A stretch of DNA of 64,000 nucleotides from Stutzerimonas kunmingensis. Lineage in GTDB: Bacteria > Pseudomonadota > Gammaproteobacteria > Pseudomonadales > Pseudomonadaceae. Shown here piece by piece: positions 33,037 to 42,910 of this stretch; positions within the stretch are counted from its first letter, which is position 1, and each line of letters begins with the position of its first letter. Location: positions 62,001-126,000 of the forward strand of contig NZ_PISM01000001.1 in assembly GCF_002929225.1 (NCBI RefSeq), read 5' to 3'. Both the position numbers and the translations under genes were made by a program. The notes beneath the pieces are model-generated. The model was not told the origin of the DNA. It saw only the letters and a list, made by a program, of their open reading frames with translations, and searched no databases.

Positions 33037-35921
33037 TCACTCCCCAGGTGCATCGCCGTCGCGACCTTACCGTCGCTTCCCTGTTCGGTTGTGCCGGTGT
33101 CCAGCAGGTACACCCGCTCCGAGTCCAGGCCCACGTCTACCAGATAGCCCTTTATCGCGGCCGCACGTTCGCGGCTGAGGCGGCGCAGCAACGCTGCACT
33201 GTCCCTCCAGGAATCGAGCACGGCCTTGCGCATCTGTGCGGCGCGCTCTTCGTCGTCCAGTTCGCGCCACTCGGCTGGCGGCTGCTGCTTGAGGCGACTG
33301 CGGTAGATGCCTTCCAGCAACGCGGCCTCGTCTTCCGCTTCGACCTGGATCTGACTGGCGTCCGCGGGCACCTTGTCGCCACGACGCTGCAGGATTCGAT
33401 ACTGGGTTTCGCGGAACTCCTGCTGTAGGCGTTGCTCGGCCAGCAGCGCGCCATCGACGGCAGCGGCGCTCATGCCTTCCACCTCCAGGCGTAGAGCCGG
33501 ACGTTGCTTCAGGGCCGAGGCCAGCGTGTCCAGACGTTTGCGCGCTTCGCTATCCAGCTCGCTGCTGGCCGGTTCGAAGCCGACATGGCTGAGATCGGCG
33601 TCGCTTCCGCCGGCCAGTCCGGCTATGAACTTGAATGGCGCCTGGGCTGCGCGAACCACCAGATTGCGCAGCGTCTGCCAGACTATCGGCATGACGCTGA
33701 ACTGCGGGTCGTTCAGGTTGCCCTGCACCGGCAATTCGATGGAGATGGTGCCCTTGCTGTCCTTGAGCAGGGCGACCGCCAGCCGAACAGGCAGATCCAC
33801 GGCATCAGGACTGTCGACCTTCTCGCCAAGCTGCAGCTGCTCCAGAACGACCTTGTTTTCTGCGTTAAGACGACCCTGCTCAATCCGGTAATGCAGATCC
33901 AGATTGAGGCGGCCCTTGCGAATCCGGTAGCCGGCGAATTTGCCGGAGTAGGGCGTCAGCGTGGTCAACTCGACCTGGCGGAAGCTCGTGGCGATGTCGA
34001 GGCTCTGCAGTGGATCGAAAGGCGTCAGGCTGCCCTTGATGCTGACCGGCGCATACTGATCCACCTTGCCGGCGACATTTACCGAGGCGGCTTTCTGCTC
34101 GCGATTGTCCAGGGTGCCGATATCTCCGTTGAGCGACTGGATGGCGGTGACGAAGGGCGGTCGCAGGCTGAAGTCGGCAAAGTTCGCCGAGCCGTCGGCA
34201 ATGGCAATGCCGCCGATACGGATAGCCAGCGGCTCGGAGGAGTCTTGTGCCTGTGCGTTGTCATCCCCAGCCTCACTGCGCTCGACCAGCAGGTCGTTGA
34301 TGTTGGTGCTCAGGTTCGGGTTGATGATGAAGCGCGCATAAGGCTGGCTGAGGTCGACGCGCTCGATTGCCAGGCTGCTCGGGTGCTGGTAGTCGAGGCC
34401 GCTGAGTTGCAGGCGCTGCCATTTGACGAAATCGCGATTGTTGATCGTGTCCAGCGTATGCAGCTGAGTGGCGTCTACGCTGCCCCGAACGCTGAAGGCC
34501 AGCGGTTCGGTGGACTTCAGCTCGACCTCGAGTTCGCTGGCCAGCAGGCCGCTGCGCACTTCCAGATGGACCAGTGGGCTGAGATAGGCCTGGGCGATGC
34601 GCAGGTCGATATCTCGCGTGGTCACCGCCAGCTTGCCGCTCACTGGGCTCATCTGAAGTTGCCCGTTGGCCTGGATGGCGCCTTGCTTACCGACTCCGGT
34701 TTCCAGTTCGAGGGAGAAGGGGCTGGTGCCGAGGCTGTCGAACTCGCGGATGTTCAGATCTAGCGGGCCCAGCTCCAGCGCGACTTCATCGTCCGGGACG
34801 CGATCGACGAGATGGACCCGGTAGTCGCGCAACTGAGCGTCGCGTAACAACACCTGCCAGGGTGCGTTGGCTCCCTTTGCTGTGTCGTCCGTGGTCGGCG
34901 CGTCGGCATCTGTCTTGTCGCTGGTCGAGGCGAACAGTTTCTGCCAGTCGAGTTCTCCGTCCGCTTCCCGGGCCGCCCAGGTTTCCAGATTGCGGCTGCG
35001 CAGTTTGCCAATGCTGATCTGCTGCCTGGCCAGGTCCAGCGACGTTTCGCTCAGCTCGAGTCGCTCCATGCGGATCAGCTTGTGCCCATCGGGGCTGTCG
35101 AGGGCCAGTGGGCCGAGTGCGGCCTTGGCATTCTTCAGTCGTAGCGCGAGGTCATCGCTGAGGTCCAGGCGATAGTTCGTGCTGAACTCGAGACTGCCAT
35201 CCTTGAGTGTCAGCGGCACGGCATCGCGCACATAGGGCCACAGGTCCTTGAGCTGGAGATCGCTGATCTGCAACTGACCGCTGGATGTCAGTGGTTGCAG
35301 GCTGATATCGCCCTGCCAGTCGATGCGCCCACCGCTCGGCCCGCTGGCGGTTAGACGGGCATCGGCGCTGCCGTCGCTGCGGGTGGCGAGATTGTGCAGT
35401 TCGAAATCCAGTGAATCGTAGACCAGGGCAATGGGTTCGCTCGGACGCTGGTCCATGAAGGTTAGGCGGCCGCCTGCCAGTTGCAGACGATCCATGCGCA
35501 GCGGGAAGGTGTCAGCGTCCTCGCTGGCCGTCGGCTCTGATTCAGGCACCTCGAACAGCTGGCTGAGATTGAGCGTGCCATCTTCGGCGAAGCGCACCTC
35601 GACGTTCGGCTCGATCAGCTCGACATTGGCCAGGTGCAGCGTGCGTTGCCAGAGGCTGTCCCACTGCAGGTCGTGAAAGAGCCGCTCGAAGGCCAGCTGA
35701 CGATCGTCCTGCTCGCCGATGCGCAGGCCGAACAGCGAGAGCTCGAGGCTGAAGGGGTTGAATTCGATACGTTGCAGGCTGGCGGGCACGGTTGCGTAGG
35801 CCGCAAGCTGCTGATTGGCGATGCGCTGGGCGATACCCGGCAGGATCAGAAAGCCAAGCAGGCTGTAGCAGATCAGCACGAGCGCCACCCCGGTGAACGC
35901 ACGCTTCATTCCATTGGGCAT
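33033..35921 (-). CDS. Large AsmA-like DUF748 envelope protein
   Basis: The protein has 962 residues. One N-terminal membrane helix (about 8-28) is followed by a very long periplasmic beta-rich region with repeated AsmA/DUF748 segments (PNVEVRFAEDGTLNLSQLF, GRLTFMDQRPSEPIALVYDS, then QVELTTLTPYSGKFAGYRIR, KGRLNLDLHYRIEQGRLNAE). The last ~190 residues resemble an OmpA-type domain (VGFEPASSELDSEARKRLDT, then RAAAIKGYLVDVGLDSERVY) interrupted by a charged insertion of about 100 residues. AsmA-like proteins are linked to outer-membrane lipid transport and homeostasis, but the role of this subfamily is not established. It heads an operon with two DUF2845 genes. Confidence 0.85.
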   Translation of the reverse strand: MPNGMKRAFTGVALVLICYSLLGFLILPGIAQRIANQQLAAYATVPASLQRIEFNPFSLELSLFGLRIGEQDDRQLAFERLFHDLQWDSLWQRTLHLANVELIEPNVEVRFAEDGTLNLSQLFEVPESEPTASEDADTFPLRMDRLQLAGGRLTFMDQRPSEPIALVYDSLDFELHNLATRSDGSADARLTASGPSGGRIDWQGDISLQPLTSSGQLQISDLQLKDLWPYVRDAVPLTLKDGSLEFSTNYRLDLSDDLALRLKNAKAALGPLALDSPDGHKLIRMERLELSETSLDLARQQISIGKLRSRNLETWAAREADGELDWQKLFASTSDKTDADAPTTDDTAKGANAPWQVLLRDAQLRDYRVHLVDRVPDDEVALELGPLDLNIREFDSLGTSPFSLELETGVGKQGAIQANGQLQMSPVSGKLAVTTRDIDLRIAQAYLSPLVHLEVRSGLLASELEVELKSTEPLAFSVRGSVDATQLHTLDTINNRDFVKWQRLQLSGLDYQHPSSLAIERVDLSQPYARFIINPNLSTNINDLLVERSEAGDDNAQAQDSSEPLAIRIGGIAIADGSANFADFSLRPPFVTAIQSLNGDIGTLDNREQKAASVNVAGKVDQYAPVSIKGSLTPFDPLQSLDIATSFRQVELTTLTPYSGKFAGYRIRKGRLNLDLHYRIEQGRLNAENKVVLEQLQLGEKVDSPDAVDLPVRLAVALLKDSKGTISIELPVQGNLNDPQFSVMPIVWQTLRNLVVRAAQAPFKFIAGLAGGSDADLSHVGFEPASSELDSEARKRLDTLASALKQRPALRLEVEGMSAAAVDGALLAEQRLQQEFRETQYRILQRRGDKVPADASQIQVEAEDEAALLEGIYRSRLKQQPPAEWRELDDEERAAQMRKAVLDSWRDSAALLRRLSRERAAAIKGYLVDVGLDSERVYLLDTGTTEQGSDGKVATAMHLGSE

Positions 35922-36006
35922 GACCGGAAGTATTCCTGGCGGATGGTTGCCTTGGAGTATGGCACGCGTACGCGGTTCCCCGAATCGAGCGATACGGGCA
36001 ATGCGC

Positions 36007-37023
36007 TCAAAGCCGCAGAATCAGGGTCTTCAGTGGGGGCAGCCCATCGCGCGAGGGGAAGTCGGCAGCCGGTGCCAGCGCCTGCCATTCGCGTACCGGC
36101 CTGCCGGCCTTCTCGGCGCAGCGCAGCACTAGGGGCCGCCACTCATCCATCGATACCTTCGCCAGGTTGTTGCAGCAGATCAGCACCCCATCTTCAGCGG
36201 TTGCCAGCAACGCCGGCTTGAGCAGGCTCTGATAGTCGCGCAGCAGGTCCACCGTGCCGAAGGCGCTGCGTGCCCAGGCGGGCGGATCGAGCAGTACCAG
36301 ATCGAACTGACGTTGTACCAGGCGCGGGTAGTCCGGCAAGGCTCGTCCGCGACGGGCGCTGACCGGCAGACCGGCCAGTTGGCGGATCGCCGGGAAGTAG
36401 TCGGAATGTACGAACTGCATTGGCGGCAGGGAAGGGTTCAGCTCGCCGTTTTCCCGGCCCACTGCCAGGTTGCGCTCGGCGAAATCGACATTCCAGACTT
36501 CCGCCGCTCCCCCTGCGGCGGCGCACAGGCCGACGCCGCAGGTGTAGGAAAACAGATTGAGCACTGACTTGCCGGCGCTGTGTTGCTTGACCCAGCCGCG
36601 GGCGTTGCGCAGGTCGAGGAACAGCAGAGGGTCCTGCCCGCTGTGGCGACCTCGCACGCGATAGCGCAGGCCCCACTCATGGGCGACCTGATCTTCCAGC
36701 GCCACGTCCTCAGGTTGATGCGCCTGGTTGCTGCGGTCGATCCGTGAATTGCTCTGCGAGCGATCGTTGTAGATGAGCTGGAGCGGTTGCCCGAGAAAGT
36801 CGGTGGCTTCGTCATGGATGCTCTGCAGCGCTTGCGCGTCGAGCGCTTGATGGAAGCTTTGCACCATCAGCTGCGGGCCGTAGCGATCGACCGTCAAGCC
36901 GGCCGCGCCTTCCTGGCTGCCATGGAACAGCCGGTAGCAATCGGTGCCTTGCTGCTGCAATTCGTCGAGCAGTGGGCGGCGGCTATCGAAGGCGGCGCGC
37001 AGCGCCTGGACGAGGGATGACAT
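36007..37023 (-). CDS. Class I SAM-dependent RNA methyltransferase, RlmI/RlmK-like
   Basis: The protein has 338 residues. A PUA-like N-terminal part (YRLFHGSQEGAAGLTVDRYG) is followed by a Rossmann methyltransferase domain: LLFLDLRNARGWVKQHSAGK, motif I VLNLFSYTCGVGLCAAAGGA, and the active-site FDLVLLDPPAWARSAFG. This order is that of 23S rRNA m5C/m7G methyltransferases; which nucleotide is modified cannot be told from sequence. ATG 37023 (MSSLVQALRAAF) was chosen; a longer frame starts at TTG 37062. Confidence 0.82.
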   Translation of the reverse strand: MSSLVQALRAAFDSRRPLLDELQQQGTDCYRLFHGSQEGAAGLTVDRYGPQLMVQSFHQALDAQALQSIHDEATDFLGQPLQLIYNDRSQSNSRIDRSNQAHQPEDVALEDQVAHEWGLRYRVRGRHSGQDPLLFLDLRNARGWVKQHSAGKSVLNLFSYTCGVGLCAAAGGAAEVWNVDFAERNLAVGRENGELNPSLPPMQFVHSDYFPAIRQLAGLPVSARRGRALPDYPRLVQRQFDLVLLDPPAWARSAFGTVDLLRDYQSLLKPALLATAEDGVLICCNNLAKVSMDEWRPLVLRCAEKAGRPVREWQALAPAADFPSRDGLPPLKTLILRL

Positions 37024-37087
37024 GCGCGGCGACTCGAAATAGAAGGGCGCGCAGTCTATCAAGAATCGCTGCGCTGGTTGCCTGACG

Positions 37088-37963
37088 CTAGCGTGGCGGC
37101 AGGCCCATGCGTCGACGCGCGCGGTGTACCGAGCCGCTGCGTACGGCCCAGCGCACTACCGGCGCGGTGCTGCGAACCCCGGCGCGGATCAGCTGGCGTC
37201 GGCTTTCGCTCAGTGTCAGTCCAAGCATTTCCTGAGCCCATTCGGGCAAGAGCTCGACACCAGCGTGCAGCATCAGCGTTCCGAAGGGCCTGAGCAGGGG
37301 GCTGGGCGCCGGCGCGGTACGCAGTATCTGCAGGATTTCTAGCGCACGCTCGTCGCTCCGGAGCTGGGGGCTGGTGCGCTCGAGATAAGCCTCGATCTGC
37401 GCGCGCGAACGCGGCACGTCACCGGCGCCGAGGCGCTCGGCGATCAGCGCCACTTCGGCGTAATAGCGATCCTGCTCGGCAGCGGGTAGATCCGGATTGA
37501 GGTAGCGCAAGTGTGATTTGAGAAAGCTGCTGACCTCGGCGACGTGCACCCAGGTCAGCAGGTCGGGATCCGACGCGGCGTAGGGACGACCATCCGGCGC
37601 CGTACCGGATACGCCTGCATGAATCCGCTTGACCCGCTCGATCAGTCGGTCGGCATCGGCGTGGCTACCGAACGTAGTGGCGGAGATGAACTGCCCGGTG
37701 CGCCGCAGGCGGCCGAGCAGGTCCTCGCGAAAATTAGAGTGATCCCACACACCGGACAGCGCCAGCGGGTGCAGCGCCTGCAATAGGAGTGCGGAGATTC
37801 CGCCGACCATCATCGAGGTGAAGTCGCCATGCACCCGCCAGCACACTGACTCAGGCCCGAACAGGCCGGGGTCGCCCGGAGGGTTTTCGTAGTCGACACC
37901 GCCGATTGCCAGGCCGGTGAGGCTCAGCACGCGGGTTTCGATCTGGCGGCGGATGAATTCCAT
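37088..37963 (-). CDS. MpaB/DUF2236-family oxygenase-like protein
   Basis: The protein has 291 residues, helical and soluble. It matches the DUF2236 (MpaB, latex-clearing-protein-like) family: CWRVHGDFTSMMVGGISALL, the heme-ligand region LQALHPLALSGVWDHSNF, RTGQFISATTFGSHADADRL, and DPDLLTWVHVAEVSSFLKSH. Some members are heme oxygenases acting on terpenoids or rubber; the substrate here is unknown. No signal peptide. It stands alone between the methyltransferase and pgi. Confidence 0.8.
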   Translation of the reverse strand: MEFIRRQIETRVLSLTGLAIGGVDYENPPGDPGLFGPESVCWRVHGDFTSMMVGGISALLLQALHPLALSGVWDHSNFREDLLGRLRRTGQFISATTFGSHADADRLIERVKRIHAGVSGTAPDGRPYAASDPDLLTWVHVAEVSSFLKSHLRYLNPDLPAAEQDRYYAEVALIAERLGAGDVPRSRAQIEAYLERTSPQLRSDERALEILQILRTAPAPSPLLRPFGTLMLHAGVELLPEWAQEMLGLTLSESRRQLIRAGVRSTAPVVRWAVRSGSVHRARRRMGLPPR

Positions 37964-38067
37964 GGCAATGGCGCTGCTGGCTTGCGAAGCGACCGATAGT
38001 ACCTGAGGAGACGATCATTGCTTTCGGTTGCAGGCAGGTTCGGACGAGGGGGCATGGCAAGGCGGAG

Positions 38068-38096
38068 TGACCGGACAGCGTTGCACTGTCCGGTCA
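38068..38096. terminator. Perfect hairpin after pgi
   Basis: TGACCGGACAG / CTGTCCGGTCA, 11 bp with a 7-nt loop, 10 bp beyond the pgi stop. No T-run follows on the minus strand, so intrinsic termination would be weak. Confidence 0.5.
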
Positions 38097-38106
38097 GGTG
38101 GCGCAA

Positions 38107-39771
38107 TCAGCCGCGGTGGCGACCGCGGAAGAAGTCGATCAGGCCCTGGGTGGAGGCATCCTCTGCGGGCGCAGCATCGAAGCGGGTCATCTGGTTGTAG
38201 ACGGCCTTGCCCAGATCCTTGCCGAGCTCCACGCCCCACTGGTCGAAGGAGTTGATCCCCCAGATCACGCCCTGGACGAAGACCTTGTGCTCGTACAGCG
38301 CGATCAGTGCGCCGAGGCGGCCGGGGCTGATGGTTTCCATCACCACGGTGTTGCTCGGGCGGTTGCCGGGGATCACTTTGTGCGGGGCGAGACGCTGCAC
38401 CTCGGCTTCGCTGAGGCCCTTGGCGCGCAGTTCAGCCTCGGCTTCTTCGCGCGTCTTGCCGCGCATCAAGGCCTGGCTCTGCGACAGGCAGTTGGCGTAG
38501 AGCCACTCGTGGTGATCGGCGACAGGGTTGTGGCTGACCACGGGCACGATGAAGTCGGCCGGGATCAGCGGTGTGCCCTGGTGCAGCAGCTGGTGGTAGG
38601 CGTGTTGGCCGTTACAGCCGACACCGCCCCAGATCACCGGGCCGGTGGTGCAGGACACCGGTGTGCCGTCCTGGCGCACGCTCTTGCCGTTGGACTCCAT
38701 GTCCATCTGCTGCAGGTGTTTGACGAAGTTGCGCAGGTAGTGGTCGTAAGGCAGGAACGCGTAGCTCTGTGCACCCCAGAAGTTGTGGTACCAGACGCCT
38801 AGCATCGCCAGCAGCACCGGCATGTTGCTTTCGAACGGCTCGCTGAGGAAATGCTGGTCCATGCTGTAGGCGCCGGACAGCAGATCCTTGAAGTTGGACA
38901 TGCCGATCGCCAGGGCGATGGGCAAGCCGATCGCCGACCACAGTGAATAGCGACCACCGACCCAGTCCCACATCGGAAAGATGTTCTTTTCGCGGATACC
39001 GAATTCGACCGCCGCCTGCTTGTTGCTGGTGACGGCGATGAAGTGGCGGTAGAGCTTCTCTTCGGTGCCGCCCTTGCCCAGATACCAGGTGCGTGCGGCC
39101 TGGGCGTTTTTCAGCGTCTCGAGGGTGCCGAACGTCTTGCTGGAGATGATGAACAGCGTGGTTTCGACATTCAGCTTGGCGGTCACTTCGCGGAATTCGC
39201 TGCCGTCGATGTTCGCCAGGTAGTGCGTGCGTACGCCGTGCTGGGTGAACGGCAACAGCGCCTCGGATACCAGCTGCGGGCCGAGGAACGAGCCGCCGAT
39301 GCCGATGTTCACCACGTCGGTGATGGTCTTGTCGCTGAAGCCGCGCCACAGGTTGTTGTGGATGCGGGTGACGATGTCGGTCATCTGCGCCAGCGCGGTG
39401 TGCACGTCACGCATGATGTTCTTGCCGTCGACCATCACCGATTCGCCCATCGGGCGGCGCAGGGCGGTGTGCAGCACTGGACGGTTTTCCGAGGCGTTGA
39501 TGCGCTCGCCTTCGAACATCGCATGGGCTGCCTGCTCGACGCCGGCCTCGCGGGCCAGGTTCACCAGCAGGGTGCGAGTCTCGGGCGTGATGAGGTTCTT
39601 CGAGTAGTCGAGAAACAGGCCGCTGCAGGAAACCGACAGATCATCGAAGCGCGTCGGGTCGGCCTTGAATGCTTCGCGCATGCTGAAGTTCTGCATGGCC
39701 AGGCGGTGTTCTTCCAGGGCCTTCCAGGACGGCAGGCCGGTGACATCGAGCGGATGCTGGTAGTAGCTCAT
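38107..39771 (-). CDS. pgi: Glucose-6-phosphate isomerase
   Basis: Interconverts glucose-6-phosphate and fructose-6-phosphate; in pseudomonads without a complete Embden-Meyerhof route it mainly feeds gluconeogenesis and exopolysaccharide precursors. The protein has 554 residues. Conserved parts are [35 protein letters not shown], the PGI signature [17 protein letters not shown], and the C-terminal [12 protein letters not shown] with the catalytic Lys region. A 361-bp gene-free stretch precedes it. Confidence 0.97.
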   Translation of the reverse strand: MSYYQHPLDVTGLPSWKALEEHRLAMQNFSMREAFKADPTRFDDLSVSCSGLFLDYSKNLITPETRTLLVNLAREAGVEQAAHAMFEGERINASENRPVLHTALRRPMGESVMVDGKNIMRDVHTALAQMTDIVTRIHNNLWRGFSDKTITDVVNIGIGGSFLGPQLVSEALLPFTQHGVRTHYLANIDGSEFREVTAKLNVETTLFIISSKTFGTLETLKNAQAARTWYLGKGGTEEKLYRHFIAVTSNKQAAVEFGIREKNIFPMWDWVGGRYSLWSAIGLPIALAIGMSNFKDLLSGAYSMDQHFLSEPFESNMPVLLAMLGVWYHNFWGAQSYAFLPYDHYLRNFVKHLQQMDMESNGKSVRQDGTPVSCTTGPVIWGGVGCNGQHAYHQLLHQGTPLIPADFIVPVVSHNPVADHHEWLYANCLSQSQALMRGKTREEAEAELRAKGLSEAEVQRLAPHKVIPGNRPSNTVVMETISPGRLGALIALYEHKVFVQGVIWGINSFDQWGVELGKDLGKAVYNQMTRFDAAPAEDASTQGLIDFFRGRHRG

Positions 39772-40132
39772 GGTGATGCGGCTTCCTTTGCTTTGACAGG
39801 CCGCTGAACCCCTGCAGTTGCACGCGCAGGCGCGCGTTGGTCGCGACGGGATTCAGTAATGTGTATGACCGTGCGGGCGCGCCGGCACTCCTCCTGAATG
39901 CTGCGGATGCTGGCCGAACCCGGCTTTCACCGAGCCGGTGAAGGCACATCCTATGCCATCAGAGTCAGCTCAGACAGGGGAAACCCCCACTCCGTTCCGG
40001 GCCATTGCCTTCTATTCTGCTCGAGCCCGTGCTTTCACTCTCGCACCTATCGACCATTCAGCCATGTTCAAACGAAGAAGCCCGAAGTGCAGAACACTTC
40101 GGGCTTCTATTCGACGACACCTGAACGGTGGC
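39772..40132. other. Gene-free 361-bp stretch between pgi and panD
   Basis: No credible coding frame. It holds the pgi promoter side, a palindrome TTCACCG-AGC-CGGTGAA at 39926-39942, and the panD terminator at 40077-40107. Confidence 0.6.
40077..40107 (-). terminator. Terminator after panD
   Basis: GAAGCCCGAAGTG / CACTTCGGGCTTC, 13-bp perfect stem with a 5-nt loop, followed on the minus strand by the moderately T-rich TTCGTTTG. Confidence 0.7.
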
Positions 40133-40513
40133 TCAGGCGACCTGTACCGGGATTGCGTTGCTGGTATGGCTCAGCTCGCCGTCGGCACCCATGTAAAGCA
40201 CATGCGGTTTGAAATTGGCCAGCTCGGCCTCGCTGTAGTGGGCGTAGGCGCAGATGATCAGGCGGTGACCGACACCGGCCTTGTGAGCAGCGGCACCGTT
40301 GACCGAGATGATCTTCGAACCTTCCTCGCCGCGGATGGCGTACGTGGTGAAGCGCTCGCCATTGTCGACGTTGTAGATCTGGATCTGTTCGTATTCACGG
40401 ATGCCGGCCAGGTCCAGCCATTCGCCGTCGATGGCGCAGGAACCTTCATAATCGAGCACCGAGTGAGTTACCTGGGCGCGGTGCAGTTTGGCCTTGAGCA
40501 TGATGGCGTGCAT
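40133..40513 (-). CDS. panD: Aspartate 1-decarboxylase proenzyme
   Basis: Makes beta-alanine for pantothenate. The protein has 126 residues. It is made as a proenzyme that self-cleaves between Gly24 and Ser25 ([13 protein letters not shown]) to form the pyruvoyl group. Other conserved parts are [20 protein letters not shown], then [20 protein letters not shown]. It lies 83 bp after panC on the same strand, completing a panB-panC-panD order. Confidence 0.96.
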   Translation of the reverse strand: MHAIMLKAKLHRAQVTHSVLDYEGSCAIDGEWLDLAGIREYEQIQIYNVDNGERFTTYAIRGEEGSKIISVNGAAAHKAGVGHRLIICAYAHYSEAELANFKPHVLYMGADGELSHTSNAIPVQVA

Positions 40514-40596
40514 GGCGGGGTCCTCCGGGTGCGCAAGCGGCGCAGAGTGTGCCTTAAGCCTCGAACGTGATCAAGGCTGCGGGCAAATGGCTGGGA

Positions 40597-41457
40597 TCAG
40601 GCCGATGTGTGGATGTCCACCAGCAGGTTGTCGATCAGCCGCGTCTTGCCCAGGTAGGCGGCGGCGAGGATGACCAGCTCGGTGGAGCGCTCGCTGACCG
40701 GTTGCAGGTCGATTGCGTTGCGAATCTCCAGATAGTCCGGACGCAGGCCGGCAGCCTGCAAAGCGCTCAGGCCTTCGGCGATCAGCGCCGGGTAGTCGCG
40801 GCGACCGCCCCGGATCGCTACGTCCAGCTGGCTCAGGGTGCGGTACAGCGATGGAGCCGTGGCGCGCTCGTCTGCACTCAGATAGCCGTTGCGTGAAGAC
40901 AGCGCCAGGCCGTCGGCGGCGCGAACGATCGGCTCCGAGAGGATCTGCACTGGCATGTTCAGATCGCGGACCATGGTGCGGATCACCGCCAGCTGCTGGA
41001 AGTCTTTCTGACCGAATACGGCGAGGTCCGGCAGCACCATGTTGAACAGCTTGCTGACCACGGTGGATACACCGTCGAAATGCCCGGGGCGGCTGCCACC
41101 GCAGAGACCTTCGGAAACGCCGGGCACGCGAACGATGGTCTGCTGGGCCTGGCCGTGCGGATAAATCTCTTCGACGCTCGGCGCAAAGAGCAGGTGGCAG
41201 CCGGCTTCGAACAGCTTGTCCTGATCCGCAGCGAGGGTGCGCGGGTAGTTGTCCAGGTCTTCGTTGGGGCCGAACTGCAGTGGATTGACGAAGATGCTGG
41301 CGACCACGAAGTCGGCGCGCTGCCCGGCCTTCTTCACCAGCGCGATGTGGCCGGCGTGCAGGTTGCCCATGGTCGGCACGAAGCCGATGCGCTTGCCTTC
41401 CCCACGGGCGCGGGACACTGCGGCACGCAGGTCGGCGATGGTCTTGACGATGTTCAT
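40597..41457 (-). CDS. panC: Pantothenate synthetase
   Basis: ATP-dependent ligation of pantoate and beta-alanine. The protein has 286 residues. The adenylate-forming HIGH-type motif is [13 protein letters not shown], and the KMSKS-like part is [28 protein letters not shown] and [20 protein letters not shown] are also typical. Its start overlaps the panB stop by 4 bp. Confidence 0.96.
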   Translation of the reverse strand: MNIVKTIADLRAAVSRARGEGKRIGFVPTMGNLHAGHIALVKKAGQRADFVVASIFVNPLQFGPNEDLDNYPRTLAADQDKLFEAGCHLLFAPSVEEIYPHGQAQQTIVRVPGVSEGLCGGSRPGHFDGVSTVVSKLFNMVLPDLAVFGQKDFQQLAVIRTMVRDLNMPVQILSEPIVRAADGLALSSRNGYLSADERATAPSLYRTLSQLDVAIRGGRRDYPALIAEGLSALQAAGLRPDYLEIRNAIDLQPVSERSTELVILAAAYLGKTRLIDNLLVDIHTSA

Positions 41458-42254
41458 GCGGAGAAACCGTGTTCGACTGCGGGGAATTCGGTGGCCTTGA
41501 CGGCTTTCACGTAGCCGGCGATGGCGGATGGGATGTCACCGTGCTCGCGCATGAAGTTCTTGACGAACTTCGGTACGCGGCCACCGAGCGAGAGCCCGAG
41601 CATATCGTGCAACACCAGCACCTGGCCGTCGGTGTCGCTGCCGGCGCCGATGCCGATCACCGGAATCTGCACCGCCCGGGTGATGCGCGCAGCCAGTTCG
41701 CTGGGTACGCACTCGAGCAGCAGCATGGCTGCACCGGCGGCTTCCAGCGCCTTGGCGTCCTCCAGCATCTGAAGTGCCTGGGCTTCCTCGCGGCCTTGTA
41801 CCTTGTAACCGCCGAAGATGTTGACCGCCTGTGGCGTCAGGCCCATGTGTGCGCAGACTGGAATGCCACGCTCGGCCAGCAGGCGGATCGACTCGGCCAG
41901 CCAGGCGGTGCCCTCCAGCTTGATCATGTGTGCGCCAGCCTGCATCAGCACGGCCGAATTGTTCAGGGTCTGCTCGGTGGTGGCGTTGGCCATGAACGGC
42001 AGGTCGGCGACGATCATCGCGCCACGATTACCGCGTTTGACGCTGGCGGTGTGATAGGCCATGTCGGCAACGGTGACCGGCAGGGTGCTGTCGTGACCTT
42101 GCAGGACCATGCCGAGTGAATCGCCGATCAGAAGCATCTCGACGCCCGCATCGCAGGCGGTCTTGGCGAAGGTGGCGTCATAGCAGGTGAGCATGACGAT
42201 CTTTTCGCCCTTCTGCTTGAGCCCTTGCAGCGTGGTCAGGGTTACGTCTGGCAT
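41454..42254 (-). CDS. panB: 3-methyl-2-oxobutanoate hydroxymethyltransferase
   Basis: First committed step of pantoate synthesis, using methylene-tetrahydrofolate. The protein has 266 residues, a TIM barrel: [73 protein letters not shown] 42254 ([12 protein letters not shown]) is the family start; an open frame continues to 42317. Coupled to panC by a 4-bp overlap and preceded by folK, so one-carbon folate synthesis and its user sit together. Confidence 0.96.
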   Translation of the reverse strand: MPDVTLTTLQGLKQKGEKIVMLTCYDATFAKTACDAGVEMLLIGDSLGMVLQGHDSTLPVTVADMAYHTASVKRGNRGAMIVADLPFMANATTEQTLNNSAVLMQAGAHMIKLEGTAWLAESIRLLAERGIPVCAHMGLTPQAVNIFGGYKVQGREEAQALQMLEDAKALEAAGAAMLLLECVPSELAARITRAVQIPVIGIGAGSDTDGQVLVLHDMLGLSLGGRVPKFVKNFMREHGDIPSAIAGYVKAVKATEFPAVEHGFSA

Positions 42255-42381
42255 GAATGCCGTCCTCTTCGAGCCTCGGAGGTCAGGGTTGCCGCGCGGC
42301 GCACCGGTTGGGTGCATGGGGCCGCGGATGGCAGAGGGCGCTTATAGTCCCGGCGGCGACAGAGTAAGTCAATCGCGAGTG

Positions 42382-42909
42382 TTACCCGCGCGTTACGTTC
42401 GTTACCGCGGCGGTGACACCGTCATCGCCAAGCCTCTCGAGACCGCTGAATGGGCAGGCGGCGAGCAGGTCGACGAGTCGGCGACCATCGGCCAGCAGCA
42501 ACTCCGCCGGAGCGACTTCAGCGAGCGGGTAGAGCACGAACGCGCGGGCTTGCAGGTGATAATGCGGAACCTGCAGGCGGGGTTCGGCGATCAGGCGATC
42601 GCCGAACAGCAGGATGTCCAGATCCAGCGTACGCGGCCCCCAGCGCTCCGCCTTGCGCTCACGGCCCTGGGCCTGCTCGATGCGTTGCAGGGCGTCGAGC
42701 AGATCGAGCGGCGCGAGACTGGTGTCCAGTGCGGCCACGGCGTTGACGTAACGTGGTTGGTCGGCTGGTCCGAGTGGGTCGCTGGCATAGAGTGACGATA
42801 CTGCTGCGAGACTGCTCTGTGGCAAGTCAGCCAGCGCTTGCAGGGCGCCGCGCAGTTGCTGTTGCGGATCGGCCAGGTTGCTGCCCAGGCCGATGTAGAC
42901 GCGTTCCAT
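42382..42909 (-). CDS. folK: HPPK: 2-amino-4-hydroxy-6-hydroxymethyl-dihydropteridine pyrophosphokinase
   Basis: Transfers pyrophosphate from ATP to hydroxymethyl-dihydropterin just before FolP acts. The protein has 175 residues. Conserved parts are VYIGLGSNL, SSLYASDPLGPADQPRYVNA, the signature GPRTLDLDILLFGD, and VPHYHLQARAFVLYPLAEVA. ATG 42909 lies 1 bp after the pcnB stop, so the pair is cotranscribed. Confidence 0.95.
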   Translation of the reverse strand: MERVYIGLGSNLADPQQQLRGALQALADLPQSSLAAVSSLYASDPLGPADQPRYVNAVAALDTSLAPLDLLDALQRIEQAQGRERKAERWGPRTLDLDILLFGDRLIAEPRLQVPHYHLQARAFVLYPLAEVAPAELLLADGRRLVDLLAACPFSGLERLGDDGVTAAVTNVTRG

Positions 42910-42910
42910 T

